From positions 868,001-932,000 of the forward strand of contig NOWV01000001.1 in assembly GCA_003344405.1 (NCBI GenBank): 64,000 bases of DNA. Direction: 5' to 3'. A program made the position numbers and the translations under genes. The DNA comes from Trichoplax sp. H2 (taxonomy: Eukaryota > Placozoa > Uniplacotomia > Trichoplacea). Positions 16,656 through 27,419 of the stretch are shown here, in pieces. Within the stretch, counting starts at the first letter, position 1. Each line of letters starts with the position of its first letter. The notes under the pieces were generated by a model that was not told the origin of the DNA, made no database searches, and saw nothing but the letters and a program-made list of their open reading frames with translations.

Positions 16656-17709
16656 CTTAACTGCATTGCATCATGCGTCATGCGCAATGCACAATGTGCA
16701 TGCTTGATGAGCCTACACTATATAGTGTACAGTACACGTTGATGGCACTATGGCAGCCAATAATTAATTTCAATTTCAATAATATGAAAATTGATATAAT
16801 GTATAGTACCAAGTTATTAGTTTAGTCATTATATCAGTAATTGCAGTACAGTCATAGAGAAATGGTCAGTGCGACTTTCTATTTGATTGACATCATCTTT
16901 ATGGATAACTTAGCAAATAGGAAATTGAATTAATTTAGGCATCGATCGATGTAACCCAGGAAGCAATCCCCAACTAGTATAGATGCTACACCTTCAGCAC
17001 GATAGACACGTACTCACAAAACGTACTCACAAAATGATAAATTACTGCATAAATAGTCGTGTAGAAGGAAAGAAAGTCGGCAAGAGGCCGCTTATCTGAA
17101 GTTGACTACATAAAGTTGACGATATGCTTGTAGTCTTAAACACTTATAGGAAAGTTTACATCGCATCTGATTTAAGGTTTTTTGTGCATCTAATCTTCTG
17201 CTGTCAAGGTTGCATACGATTTCAAAAAAAATTGTGTCGATGCGGCACATTGCCGGTGGCTACGATATCTTTGAAGCGCTCAGTAACTATTTATATAGCT
17301 AATCACGAAACATCGGCTGAAAATATTCAAATATAAATGCTACGGTTATTCTTTTAAAATATTGTAAAACAAGATCGCGTTAATTCGTTTGATTGCTTGA
17401 ATAGTTTTAGTTACTACTGTACAGTAGATAGGCTCGTAATTTAAATAACAAGTAACATCGCGATACAACTAAGTAGTGTATAGATATATACATGCATATA
17501 AATGCTACAACTATACTAGTCAGTAGTTACTATGTGTTGAACGTTTACATCAACTGCCACTGCTAGATTACGTGAACACCAACTTATTACTGTCAGTTCT
17601 TGGCTAGTATTGCCATGTAATCGTCATCAATAATTCTACGGCGTAATAACAATAACAAAATAACATAAACATCAACATTTGCGGTTGTACAGTTATGTTT
17701 CTCTACGAA
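16656..17709. other. Gene-poor stretch
   Basis: Only short ORFs, including one of 70 codons at 17124-17336 (+) with no recognisable family and no supporting splice or start context. A few isolated tactgtacagta motifs occur. I see no supported gene. Confidence 0.4.
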
Positions 17710-18033
17710 CTAAACCATACAGAATACAGTCATAGCAATATCGACATTGATTTTTGATTCATCAGTCATTCCAGAAATTGCAACCACTAATTTACCGTTA
17801 AAAGAAATGGTTTTATTTGTACTTCTATTTTGCTGGATTAGTTGCAAGATGGAGAACGGCAAAGAAAACGCTTGTTCCTTGATTACTTTCGTTACATGCT
17901 TATTGTTCATTATGAATACGTCGCTTTGATCTTCGCATATAGCTCGTATTGCAGAATCAACTTTGAGTAATAATTCTGTCGATGCGCTACCTCCTGATTG
18001 AGGATGCGATTGTAGAGAAGTAATTGCTTCCAT
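17710..18033 (-). CDS. Hypothetical 107-residue protein
   Basis: An intronless ORF from ATG (18033) to TAG (17710). It encodes a soluble-looking protein beginning MEAITSLQSHPQSGG, with a probably helical middle (LLLKVDSAIRAICEDQ, VTKVIKEQAFSLPFSILQL) and a beta-like C-terminus (KLVVAISGMTDES). There is no signal peptide or membrane segment. The flanks are AT-rich and full of stops, so the ORF stands out. I do not recognise the family; a small subunit of a nuclear complex is one unproven possibility, as is a terminal exon of a longer gene. Confidence 0.5.
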   Translation of the reverse strand: MEAITSLQSHPQSGGSASTELLLKVDSAIRAICEDQSDVFIMNNKHVTKVIKEQAFSLPFSILQLIQQNRSTNKTISFNGKLVVAISGMTDESKINVDIAMTVFCMV

Positions 18034-19148
18034 AAATTAGCGCGAACTAAACACGTTTAACTTGACGGTAAATCAATGTCAGATTGGAAGAATTTTTAAC
18101 TTTGAAAATGACGATAGAGTATAAACAATACGTATATATAATGTTGCTGTATCATACAAGAAGCTTGTTGGACTAAATCTAGACGTCACGGTACAACACT
18201 ACGATACGATTCGCGAGTGTATTAGACATGATCTCACGTAAATAATTAAAATCGCATCGGCATTGTTTTCTTTGGCATAACAATGCATATTCTTGATGGC
18301 GAAAACAATATGACACTGTTAGGAGTATTGTTAACAGCTAGTTGTATTGTAACTACAAGGATTTCTTTCTATATTAACTTCTGCCAATGAGATCGCCCAA
18401 AGAGTAAGTAAAAATTATAAGTTAATAATTATAACTACTCCGTTAATTGATTAAATCGTACATATACATACAATAGCATGGGTCAGAAACTTAGAGAAGT
18501 CCGTGAGACCCTGATTCAGTACAGTAATCAAAACGGCAGTCAGCTTTTGCTATACAGTATGTACTATTAATTCTAATTATTCTAATTACGTCATAATATT
18601 GGCAGTATGTATTCACCTAAAAAGAGTAACGCAATATTTTGAGGGAAGAATGAATCACCTTTCACTATTTCGCTGACCTAAGAGTTGTTAAACTTCGAGT
18701 GATCAGAGAGCAAGAATTGCTAATAGCGATATCAATATATAATTAAATTAGGAGCTCTCTTTTCATAGTCTACTTTAAAACGTGACCATGGCACTGGTAA
18801 TAGCGACTAGAGTCACTAGTCTAGACTATAGATATAGCAGAGATATAAAAATTCCCCTTTCTTATAACTCTATGGTGATTGTAGGCTATACAGTACAGTA
18901 GACCCAAATCCTTTTTGAATTTATTTTTCATATACCTCGCTGAAATTGCTTTGCCGATAGATTATCTCTTCTGCTAAAAAATTTTTAAAATATTGTCGTT
19001 TATAGTAGTGTACAGTACAGTATAATATGGTGTGAGCCAGTTCTCTTTAAAGTGCTATTAGGCAAAATAATTTGTAGTAAAGCCGCAAAAATTTGCCTAA
19101 ATTTTATATTGATAGTGATGATTTTTTGGGGTAACTTAACCTTAATTA
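18034..19148. other. Intergenic, promoter side of TMEM14-like gene
   Basis: AT-rich, no coding exon seen. Single tacagtacagta copies appear near 18890 and 19010-19022. Confidence 0.4.
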
Positions 19149-19319
19149 ACTACTGTACTGTACACTGTTCTGTACAGTGTACAGTACTGCAGCACACTTT
19201 TACTCGTGCTTCTACAGTACAGTACGCTACAGTGTACAGTACAGTACTGTACCGTACTTCGCAAACTTTGCAAGTTGCAACAATAACACTGTACTGTACA
19301 GTTATTATGTACAGTACGT
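19149..19319. repeat. Palindromic TACTG/CAGTA cluster 60 bp upstream of an ATG
   Basis: Alternating ctgtactgtac and gtacagtac blocks, including tgtacagtgtacagtac and gtacagtacagtactgtac. The cluster ends about 60 bases before the TMEM14-like start codon, so it lies in the core promoter or 5' UTR. Confidence 0.85.
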
Positions 19320-19378
19320 GTAGTATCAATAAAACGTAGAAAAAAATCAACTTTACAGATTCGATCGGAATCTTCAAT

Positions 19379-20479
19379 ATGGCGTCTCCGGATTATTTGA
19401 GCTATACCTACGGAATAATTGTATTGTTAGGAGGTATCAGTGGATATGTAAGAGCAGGTACATACATATATCTAGTGCGTTAGCTGTAAATATAGGCTTA
19501 AACGTAGCGAATAATCTGATAACTAACTACTACAGCACAATTAGCTTTTACACGTATGATTGAGATTGCCTCATTTTGATTTGATTACACTACTGTTAGT
19601 TGGACAGGACAGGACGCCCAGCATTAAGCGATAATACCTAATTTTCATAAATTCTTACCTAGTTATGTCATATACATATACTAATTACTATACCTTATGA
19701 TATTTTAGGTTCCGTTGCCTCTTTGATCTCCGGATTACTTTTCGGCGGCGTCGCTATTTATGGTGCAACAGTCACTAGTAAAAATCCAAGAAACTGCTCA
19801 GTATGCCTAGCAACTGCTTCAGTATTGCTCGCAGTCATGGCTTTTCGGTTTTATAGAACACAAAAACTCATGCCAGCAGGTCTTATAATGTTTCTAAGGT
19901 GAGATATTGCTTGATGACTGCTGATGATATTGGGTGTTACTGGCTCATGCGATGACAGATATACGCGTTCTCATTGCTACATGACATTGTCGTACTAGTA
20001 TGTTATATCGCCAGTATAAGCCTTTAGTCAATCGTTTATTATTCCTTTTTTAGCTGTACAGTATGTATTATTAATAGGGTTAGTATGCATCTGCTACGAT
20101 CACATTACCATTAGTTGCCAGCGTAGGTACACAATGGTGCATTTCACCTGGTATTTTGACCTTAAGATTATTAAGCCAGTGATGATGCAGTAATATAGTG
20201 TTGTGACGGTTGTCTAAGATCTGCAGTACAGTATATGTATTGCAAATTAATGCGCGATATTGAACTGCGAAGTACGCTGCTATTACGAACTGAACGATTG
20301 GGTACTTATACTGTACAAGTAGTTACAGTTCCCTAGGTACAGGAGATAAATTATTTCGAAGTAGGCTGGCTTTAAATTATTATCTAACCTTGAATGTTTC
20401 ATATGAACTTGCTAATGTATGATTTTTGTGTTGTAGCTTACTGCAAGTAACGAGATTACTGGTAGGCCTTAATGAATAG
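19379..20479 (+). CDS. TMEM14: TMEM14-family small membrane protein
   Basis: TMEM14 proteins are small multi-pass membrane proteins; TMEM14C is a mitochondrial inner-membrane protein needed for haem synthesis, and TMEM14A is linked to mitochondrial membrane stability. Exons 19379-19457, 19709-19898 and 20437-20479 join in phase into 103 residues, the normal family length. Visible family features are MASPDYLSYTYG at the start, GGISGYVRAGSVASL at the first junction (human C form GYVKAGSVPSL), glycine-rich hydrophobic segments (LISGLLFGGVAIYGA), NPRN, and FYRTQKLMPAGLIM near the end. Four hydrophobic segments can be drawn. Which paralogue it matches best cannot be decided by eye. It converges with PPP1R8. 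Confidence 0.93.
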
Positions 20480-21464
20480 GCGTCACGTACGTTCTCATTT
20501 GAATGAAAACTTAAAAGCTTAAAATTAGATTATAATAGTAATTATAGGATAGTCTTCGTAATCAGTTACCTTTTAAAATTGTATACAAATGTTATATCAC
20601 TTGGTAATCTTACTTAAAGAGTCAAGACCATCGCTGTAATCGCCGAGGTTTTACGTTATAATTGATGTGATTGTAATTATAAATCAGTTGTAGAGGCAAA
20701 GCAAAATTATGCAACTTTATCAAATGCGTCTTGGCAAGTATTTTCAGTTTAAATAAAAGATTATGACTCATTTAATTTGTTTTATATTTTAAGAATTTAT
20801 TCGTAGGGTAATGCCCATTTACAGTGTTGGTACAATACGAGTATAAAGTCAAACTACGATGTATAACGTGAATTATCAATAATTTGAGTTTTGGAAATGT
20901 GAGTGTATACAAGGATGTGATATATCATGAAACTCATCTTGAAGATTCTAAACCGCCAATTACTACCATCTTAAGTAATTGTTTATTATACTATGGGTTA
21001 ATTGTATTATTAACCGTACATAACAGGGTCTTTGAAACCCTAGAAATGCTAACACTATTTTAATTCAAACCACTGCATGGAATAGCTATATTAGATAACT
21101 ATCAAGTAGGGATCTCTATTGGTGGAGGAATCGCTGCTATGCGGCTACATCTTCATTCATGTTAATCAAATTAAGTATTAAAAGAATGTACAATATTGAG
21201 GTAAAGTTCTAGATACTGCTGAGGAAGTAGCAAATAAACACACGAATATCAAAACATAAATAAATGACATAGGATTCATGGAATCGTTATTGCTTCCATC
21301 AACACGTATACCCGTATACGAACGCAAGTATACGTATATACGAGTATGTTTATATACATAGTATTCTTGTTTTCATCATGCTCGCATAACATTGCAATTA
21401 GTCGTTTACAAACACTACAAAAATTTAGTGCTGAAAACGATATTCAGATCATAAAGAAGCGATA
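20480..21464. other. Convergent intergenic gap TMEM14/PPP1R8
   Basis: AT-rich 3' flanks of two convergent genes, with aataaa-like signals. No coding exon and no palindrome cluster seen. Confidence 0.55.
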
Positions 21465-24400
21465 TTAAGAGACCAACAAAGGGCCACTTCCCATCTTCCC
21501 TGGCCACGCTTCCTTAGCATATACTTTATGCTTTTTCGTTGATAAGGTTTCGGAAGCAGAAACTTCATTCATCGGCAAATTACCAGCTGGAATTGGTACT
21601 GAAGGTAATGCTACTTCATCAGGAATAACTGGACCAACATCTGGAGCTGGATTAAGTCGAATAGATGACGTTAATCCAGAGAAAATCGAATATGAACCAG
21701 TTCCTACTCCAGTCATCATATTTGAATCGTCCTGGTCATGTTTGTTAATCGGTAGATTAATATAGTGGTCAGCGCCAGCAATCCCTTCGAAAGTATTCCT
21801 TTCAGTTCGTTGTTTCTAAATTAGATAAAAAATTTACAATAAGGCTAGCTCAGGAATACCTTTAACAAATCTGTAATTAGTAAAAGAACTTATAATATTA
21901 GCTAGGAGATAGAAGAACCAATGATGAAAACATTTGCTACGGAAAAAAGACTAAAATATTTTAGTTCGATAGTGCTTACTTTCAAGGGCACTACTGTTGA
22001 TTGTACCATATTCCTAAATCTCCCAACGCTTGAATCGACATCCTCTGGAAAATTACAAACGATCATCAGTTATGCACTTTATCATAATCTATTATTTTAT
22101 TACATCTACGTCGCATTTGTAACTTAGATTGTATAATAAATCTGCATAAAGGTAACAAATAAGTGAGAATACTTAATTGACAGAAACATTATAGGAGTAC
22201 CTGTTAGCACCTTAATGGTATTGCACGTATAGTTAATTGTAAATATTATATTACGCATAGATGTACGCTATATATGAATACATACCGGGATTTATAATTT
22301 CCTCTTGGCCAAATTGTACCTTTAAGCGAGCTTTATGCTTGCGTTTACCGCTCATTAATATATCGTTAGACTTATCATTTTCAATAACCAAAGAAGAGAT
22401 TCTTTTGTTATGTGCTGTATTATATTCTGTTAGATCCTGAAGGAGCGATTGATAAGCTATTTTACGATTGCAATCTCGTAGACGCATATAGTTTTTATCG
22501 TACATCATATACAGATATACTGGTATCTATTCTTATTTCTATTTATGGTTCATGCGTGCTGTACACGTATATTTTTTTATTAAACACAGGTTTACAGTCT
22601 GTGCAGCACCTATGATGCACTTACATCTAATTCGTTATCATTTTCAGGCAAGGAGAGTAGACTTTTGACAGCGTTATCTTCACTATTGTCGCCACCAACA
22701 GGTATCACTCTTGTCGGAGGCTTTTCTCTTATTACATAACATCGAGTAGAAGCACCAAACAGTATAGTGCTATCTACCGGTAACTGTTGCGGTTTATTTG
22801 CTTCTAACCTTACTGATCCAAGGAATGTCCCGTGCGCTGAAAGTGTAATTATCAGCATTAAATATGTGCATAGGCTTCAATTTACCGTACAACGGATCAT
22901 AAAATAGATGACCAAGTGCCATTCGTGCGAATTCAAGATGTTAAATGCCATGATTTTTACATATTAGAAAAATATTTGCTATAGTGAACACTAATTCGCT
23001 GAGCGTTGAGAAACCGAGTTCGGTACTTTAGCTCTATACTTGAATAACGTTATAAAAGTAATATTAGAAAATTAACACTTACTACTGCCAAGATCCATGA
23101 TGAAAAATCGTTTTAACTGTTTATGGAACACTATTGCACTGTGAACACGAGAGCACGATTCATGGTTAAGAGGAAAATCGCAATTTTCGGAATTACGCCC
23201 AAAGAGGTAATAACTTTTTTCGTCAATTATTAATTTCTAAAATTAAGATAAAAACAAGGGATGAGTAAATAGCAGTATAGTATACTGTTCGTGGTAAAAT
23301 ATTACAAAAATGTAGTCAATACTCGATTTAACAGTCAATTGTCAGGTCTTACACGGAATACTGGTAAGGTAAAGAATGCTTTGATATTATGCGAACAGTA
23401 CAGTGAATGTAGTTACGTTTTTTTATAAATAGAATAAAAATAAAAATAAAAATAAAAGAAAATAATATGTACTGTATATACATAAGTATAATAAATAAAT
23501 CCTTGTACAGTAGGGTACAATGTTTTCAAGATCGGTCGTATGCATTTTAAGTAAGTTGTTAGTGGTAGGCTACTAGGGTGTATATATATTTTGAGGTCAG
23601 TAGTAACTAGCAAGCATTCCTATTAGGAATTTAAATTAGAGTAAACAGATCTGAGAATTTCATTGTCAACATGTACTCGTATGCCTAGACAACTTCTCTA
23701 GTACATATAAGGTCATAGTTTAGAATGTTGTGCAGATCCGGAAACAGCCGTATATCGTATTACAAACTAGAGCAATATAAGGTAAGAGCACGCTGCTTAA
23801 TTATATAATTATTGTACTCGTATGAACGTATACAACATTTAAAGAAATTTACGAACTTGTCCTGGGATATGGTCATTAACACTCTTTATCCAGCAGACAA
23901 GGTTAGAACGTAGAGTTCCACCAATTATAGTACAGTAACTGTACAAGCTAACGTATACAGGTAAGGTATAGTGCACTATACTTATTATATAAATATCATT
24001 ATTACCGATGTTTACCAAATAACTACCAATAGGGTTGAATTACACTAGAATAAAATTCAATTTAAGATTAGAAAAAGTCTTCAAATCGAAGTTATGTAAC
24101 TGATTGTTAACAAGCGTAACAACGTAGTTATGGTAAGTATGAAGTAGAGATGTTCAAATTTTTGCATAAAAAGTACGATAAATTGAGCAATCCTATATTG
24201 TTAAATTTTTTTTTGTATGAAACGTGTATTCAATTAAAGTAGTGATTGTCATACTTCAAATTAGCGCAATCGATTCTCAAGTTAGTGTTGATGTATAATA
24301 TTGGTAGGACTATATTCGTATGATAGTCGAATTACTGCAGAATAATCGTGTATTGACTTCGGATTCCGAAGTGAACAAGAAGGAAGTTGTAAAACACTGG

Positions 24401-25820
24401 TATTAAGTCTGTTGTGCAGAGTGTACAATAAGCATAAGCGTACATTGGATTATATCTATATAATTATTGAATCTTAAAGACAGATGATGCATGTGCGCTT
24501 TTGTAGACAGCATGCTATGAAGTGAATGTTATTACAGTCTGCTGTATTACGCCCGCTCATAAAAGTGGTCACTTTCATTAGTTAGCGAGGCAGTGGATTT
24601 CTTGATTTATTTACTTCAGATATAGCTGTGACTTCCTCATGGTGTGTGTATTTATGTACATTAACATGAATTATACGTATTTCAGACCTTGCTATAAGCC
24701 TGTGACTATCAAATAGTTAGCAATGCAATAATCATATAATGAACTATTGCTGTAGTTCATTTTAAAAATTTTTTTGTCAGCAAATCCTTTGCTTTTATGT
24801 TTTAGGTATAAGAATATTAAGGTTAAGACGTATTGTGGTAATTGATAGGGTATCTTTCTCTTAATCTTTTACTTTAGCATGGATATACTGATTCAATTTT
24901 AGTGATGCTGCTTTTTAATGAAGGGAATTTTAATTCAAAGACATGGTTACAGGAAGACAATGACATCCTGAAATCGAATTAAGGCATAACTGCTACATTT
25001 TGTAACCTTTTGCAGTAAATGCGTTTACTTTAGTACACTATGATACTGTATTGTTAGGGATTACTGTAGAAGTTACAGCGTCGATAACTTGAGACGACTA
25101 CCATCCATTGATGGCAAGTTGATAGCAAGTTGATGAACTGTACTGTACAGTAGATGATTTTAATTTGATGTATCTTATAACGTCATTGACAAGATATACC
25201 GGGTATGTAAGGGCTTCAATACTTTAAAATGATTCCTCTACATTTCAATAAAAAGTATTTCACTGTGTACATCAACTAACTAAATAAGAACATAAAGTTC
25301 ATATTGATTGCAACATGTCTTCCGCTGACTACGCATAGGCTATAATACTTGCTACAAAATATCTTATTGGACTAATTTCATTCCATAATCCTTTTATGAA
25401 AGTTCAAGCATGTCCGTTCTCTTCAAATTGATAATCCATAGTCTATTTTCCTACAGCTGATACAGAAGAGTATTGGTGTACTATTATTTATGTAAAATAT
25501 AATGGCAGATATCGCCTGGATTTATTATATAATCATGGTCAAGACAAGATTTGGACCAAAAGCGCATCCAATTTACTCCAGTGGCCTGGCAAACCAATGA
25601 AATGTATTGTGTCATGTGTAAGCTTGTCAGTGGCCAGTGGCCACTCGGTGGTCAAGTAACAGTAAAAGAGAGCAAAGACATGTATAGGTACTGTATGTAA
25701 CCATACTGTCAATTGAAGTATATGACATACTACATGGTAAACAATTGGTCAATGCATACCTCAACCAAAGTACCATTTTTCATTACATCTAAATGGAAAC
25801 CAGCAGTCGGTTTACCAGCC
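21465..25820 (-). CDS. PPP1R8: Nuclear inhibitor of protein phosphatase 1 (NIPP1)
   Basis: NIPP1 anchors PP1 to chromatin and splicing factors and restrains its activity. Exons recovered in phase: 25760-25820, 23083-23236, 22625-22836, 22286-22436, 21980-22044, 21465-21815 (stop). They follow vertebrate NIPP1: AGKPTAGFHLDVMK, FHA domain (KSYYLFGRNSENCDFPL, SCSRVHSAIVFHKQLKR, STHGTFLGSVRLEANKPQQ, FGASTRCYVIREKP), then EYNTAHNKRIS, a basic stretch with the PP1-docking RVxF-type motif KVQF, EEIINPEDVD, VGRFRNMVQ, and the C-terminal YAKEAWPGK. The first exon, expected to encode about 20 residues ending in TW of TWAGK, was not found; it should lie upstream of 25820, perhaps among the repeats. The 2.5-kb intron 23237-25759 contains exon-like sequence on the other strand. 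Confidence 0.93.
24878..25617 (+). pseudogene. Exon-like Tudor/MBT-type fragments within PPP1R8 intron
   Basis: Two plus-strand segments look coding. The first, 24878-24982, follows a pyrimidine-rich acceptor (ttttactttag) and reads SILVMLLFNEGNFNSKTW, then LQEDNDILKSN and a stop. The second, 25457-25617, has acceptor ctacag and donor gtaagc, and reads EEYWCTIIYVKYNGRYRLD, LLYNHGQDKIW, then LLQWPGKP. Both resemble the strands of Royal-family beta barrels (Tudor, MBT, PWWP). Their phases do not connect, and I could not build a full gene. This may be a nested gene with missing exons or a decayed copy. The class is an inference. Confidence 0.3.
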
Positions 25821-26082
25821 CTAAATAGGATAGATCAGCCATGAATTACTACTGAACTGGCTATATAGCATTACTGTAAACGATGCCTATATTAATCAAG
25901 TCAATGTTTGAGAAAATTGTAAGCTAACTAACTAACCACTTCGGTGGCTCAAATTTTGCCATGTTTATGCAAGAGCCTACGGGCTCGACAACATCAAGCT
26001 GATTAGTCCCCAGTCCAATAATGAATACTGGTAGGCGTTGCGCACGTTTTTAGCCAGGGTTGTGTTACTTGTGTACTGTAGT

Positions 26083-26790
26083 CAGTGTACAGTACAGTAC
26101 AAGTCGAGTCAGCGTTAGGGACTCACAGTACAATATACTGTACAAAACGAGTGCATAGTACGGCACAGTACTGTACAGTAGTACTGTAGTCTCCATCGAG
26201 CAATAGTCAGTGGCTCAGTGCACAAGTCGGAGTTAGCGTTATGCAAGGAGCCAGGGACTCACAGTACAATATACTGTACTGTACAAAACGAGTGCATAGT
26301 ACTGTACTGTACTGTACTGTACAGTACAGTAGTAGTCTCCATCGAGCAATAGTCAGTGGCTCAGTGCACAAGTCGGAGTCAGCGTTAAATACAGTATGCA
26401 AGGAGTCAGGGACTCACAGTACAACATACTGTACAAAATGAGTGCATAGTACTGTACTGTACAGTAGTAGTCTCCATCGAGCAATAGTCAGTGCACATGT
26501 CGAGTCAGCGTTATGGCAAGGAGTCAGGGACTCACAGTACAACATACTGTACAAATTGAGTGCATTGTACTGTACTGTACTGTACTGTACACTGTACAGT
26601 AGTAGTCTCCATCGAGCAATACTGTAGTCAGTGCACAAGTCGAGTCAGTGTTATTATGGCAAGGAGCCAGGGACTCACAGTACAACATACTGTACAAAAT
26701 GAGTGCATAGTACTGTACTGGACAGTACAGTAGTCTCCATCGAGCAATACCGTAGAGTACAGTAGTGTTACTGGACTGCAACATTCGCTA
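26083..26790. repeat. Five-copy tandem repeat, about 127-146 bp per unit
   Basis: The block tctccatcgagcaata recurs at about 26190, 26336, 26471, 26606 and 26733. Each unit also contains gtcagtg...gtcagcgtta, caaggag(c/t)cagggactcacagtac, atactgtacaaaa, gagtgcatagtactgtactg, and a variable pentamer run before agtagtctccatc. Unit length varies mainly through the number of tactg/cagta pentamers. ORFs in this region are translations of the repeat, not genes. Confidence 0.9.
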
Positions 26791-26814
26791 CTTAAGTACT
26801 GGGTCGTACAATAC

Positions 26815-27064
26815 AATACCGTACACGGTACACTGTACTGTACAGGGTGGACGGGCTAATTTCTATGATTTTGGTGCAAACGGATGTCACAAGTACAGTA
26901 CAGTAAGTACGGTACGCTCGATGTCATACAAATACTCTCTCTCTTGGTAAGAACACGATCGACATAAAAGAACGTTCTCTTGTGTTCGAACGCGCTCTTA
27001 AACAGTGCATACAGTAAATGCAATGCACTGCACTGTACACTGTACACTGTACTGTACGGTACAT
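26815..27064. repeat. Palindromic pentamer repeats upstream of DDX24
   Basis: Blocks such as acggtacactgtactgtaca (26821-26841), agtacagtacagtaagtac (near 26895) and actgtacactgtactgtac (near 27035) continue the palindrome family after the 26-kb array and end about 360 bases before the DDX24 start codon. Confidence 0.75.
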
Positions 27065-27190
27065 GCGCTATTGGCTTCGGGAGTACAGACGGATAGATTC
27101 AGCTCCACACCAGATTTTTACTTTGGCTCCTTCTCTTCTGTAGTCACTTGAGCCACGCACGCGAACGAGGTAAAAGCATGCTGCCGGTGA

Positions 27191-27280
27191 GTAATGCTGA
27201 ACGAGTGGAATGTTGCTAATTGACTGATGAAATTGGTAATGCTGAACGAGTGGAATGTTGCTAATTGACTGATGAAATTG
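27191..27280. repeat. 45-bp tandem duplication upstream of DDX24
   Basis: Two perfect adjacent copies (27191-27235 and 27236-27280) starting gtaatgctgaacgagtgg and ending gatgaaattg. This lies about 140 bases upstream of the DDX24 start codon. Confidence 0.9.
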
Positions 27281-27419
27281 AATGGTTGAGACCTGAAAAC
27301 TTCATCCACAATTTCAAATATATTATGATTGAATTAAAATGAACTTATTTGCAAAGTAGAATACTCACTTACGGTATCTATCTTATATAACAGGTAGGTA
27401 TCGGCAACATCATTGCAGC

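Noticed and set aside
23800-23900. Coding-looking stretch (HLKKFTNLSWDMVINTLYPADK region) on the plus strand
   Set aside because: No acceptor or start codon in frame upstream; too weak to list as a feature, though it may belong with the possible nested gene at 24.3-25.6 kb.
26207-26950. Six overlapping ORFs on both strands
   Set aside because: They arise from the five-copy tandem repeat; stops are rare in several frames because the pentamer is self-complementary.
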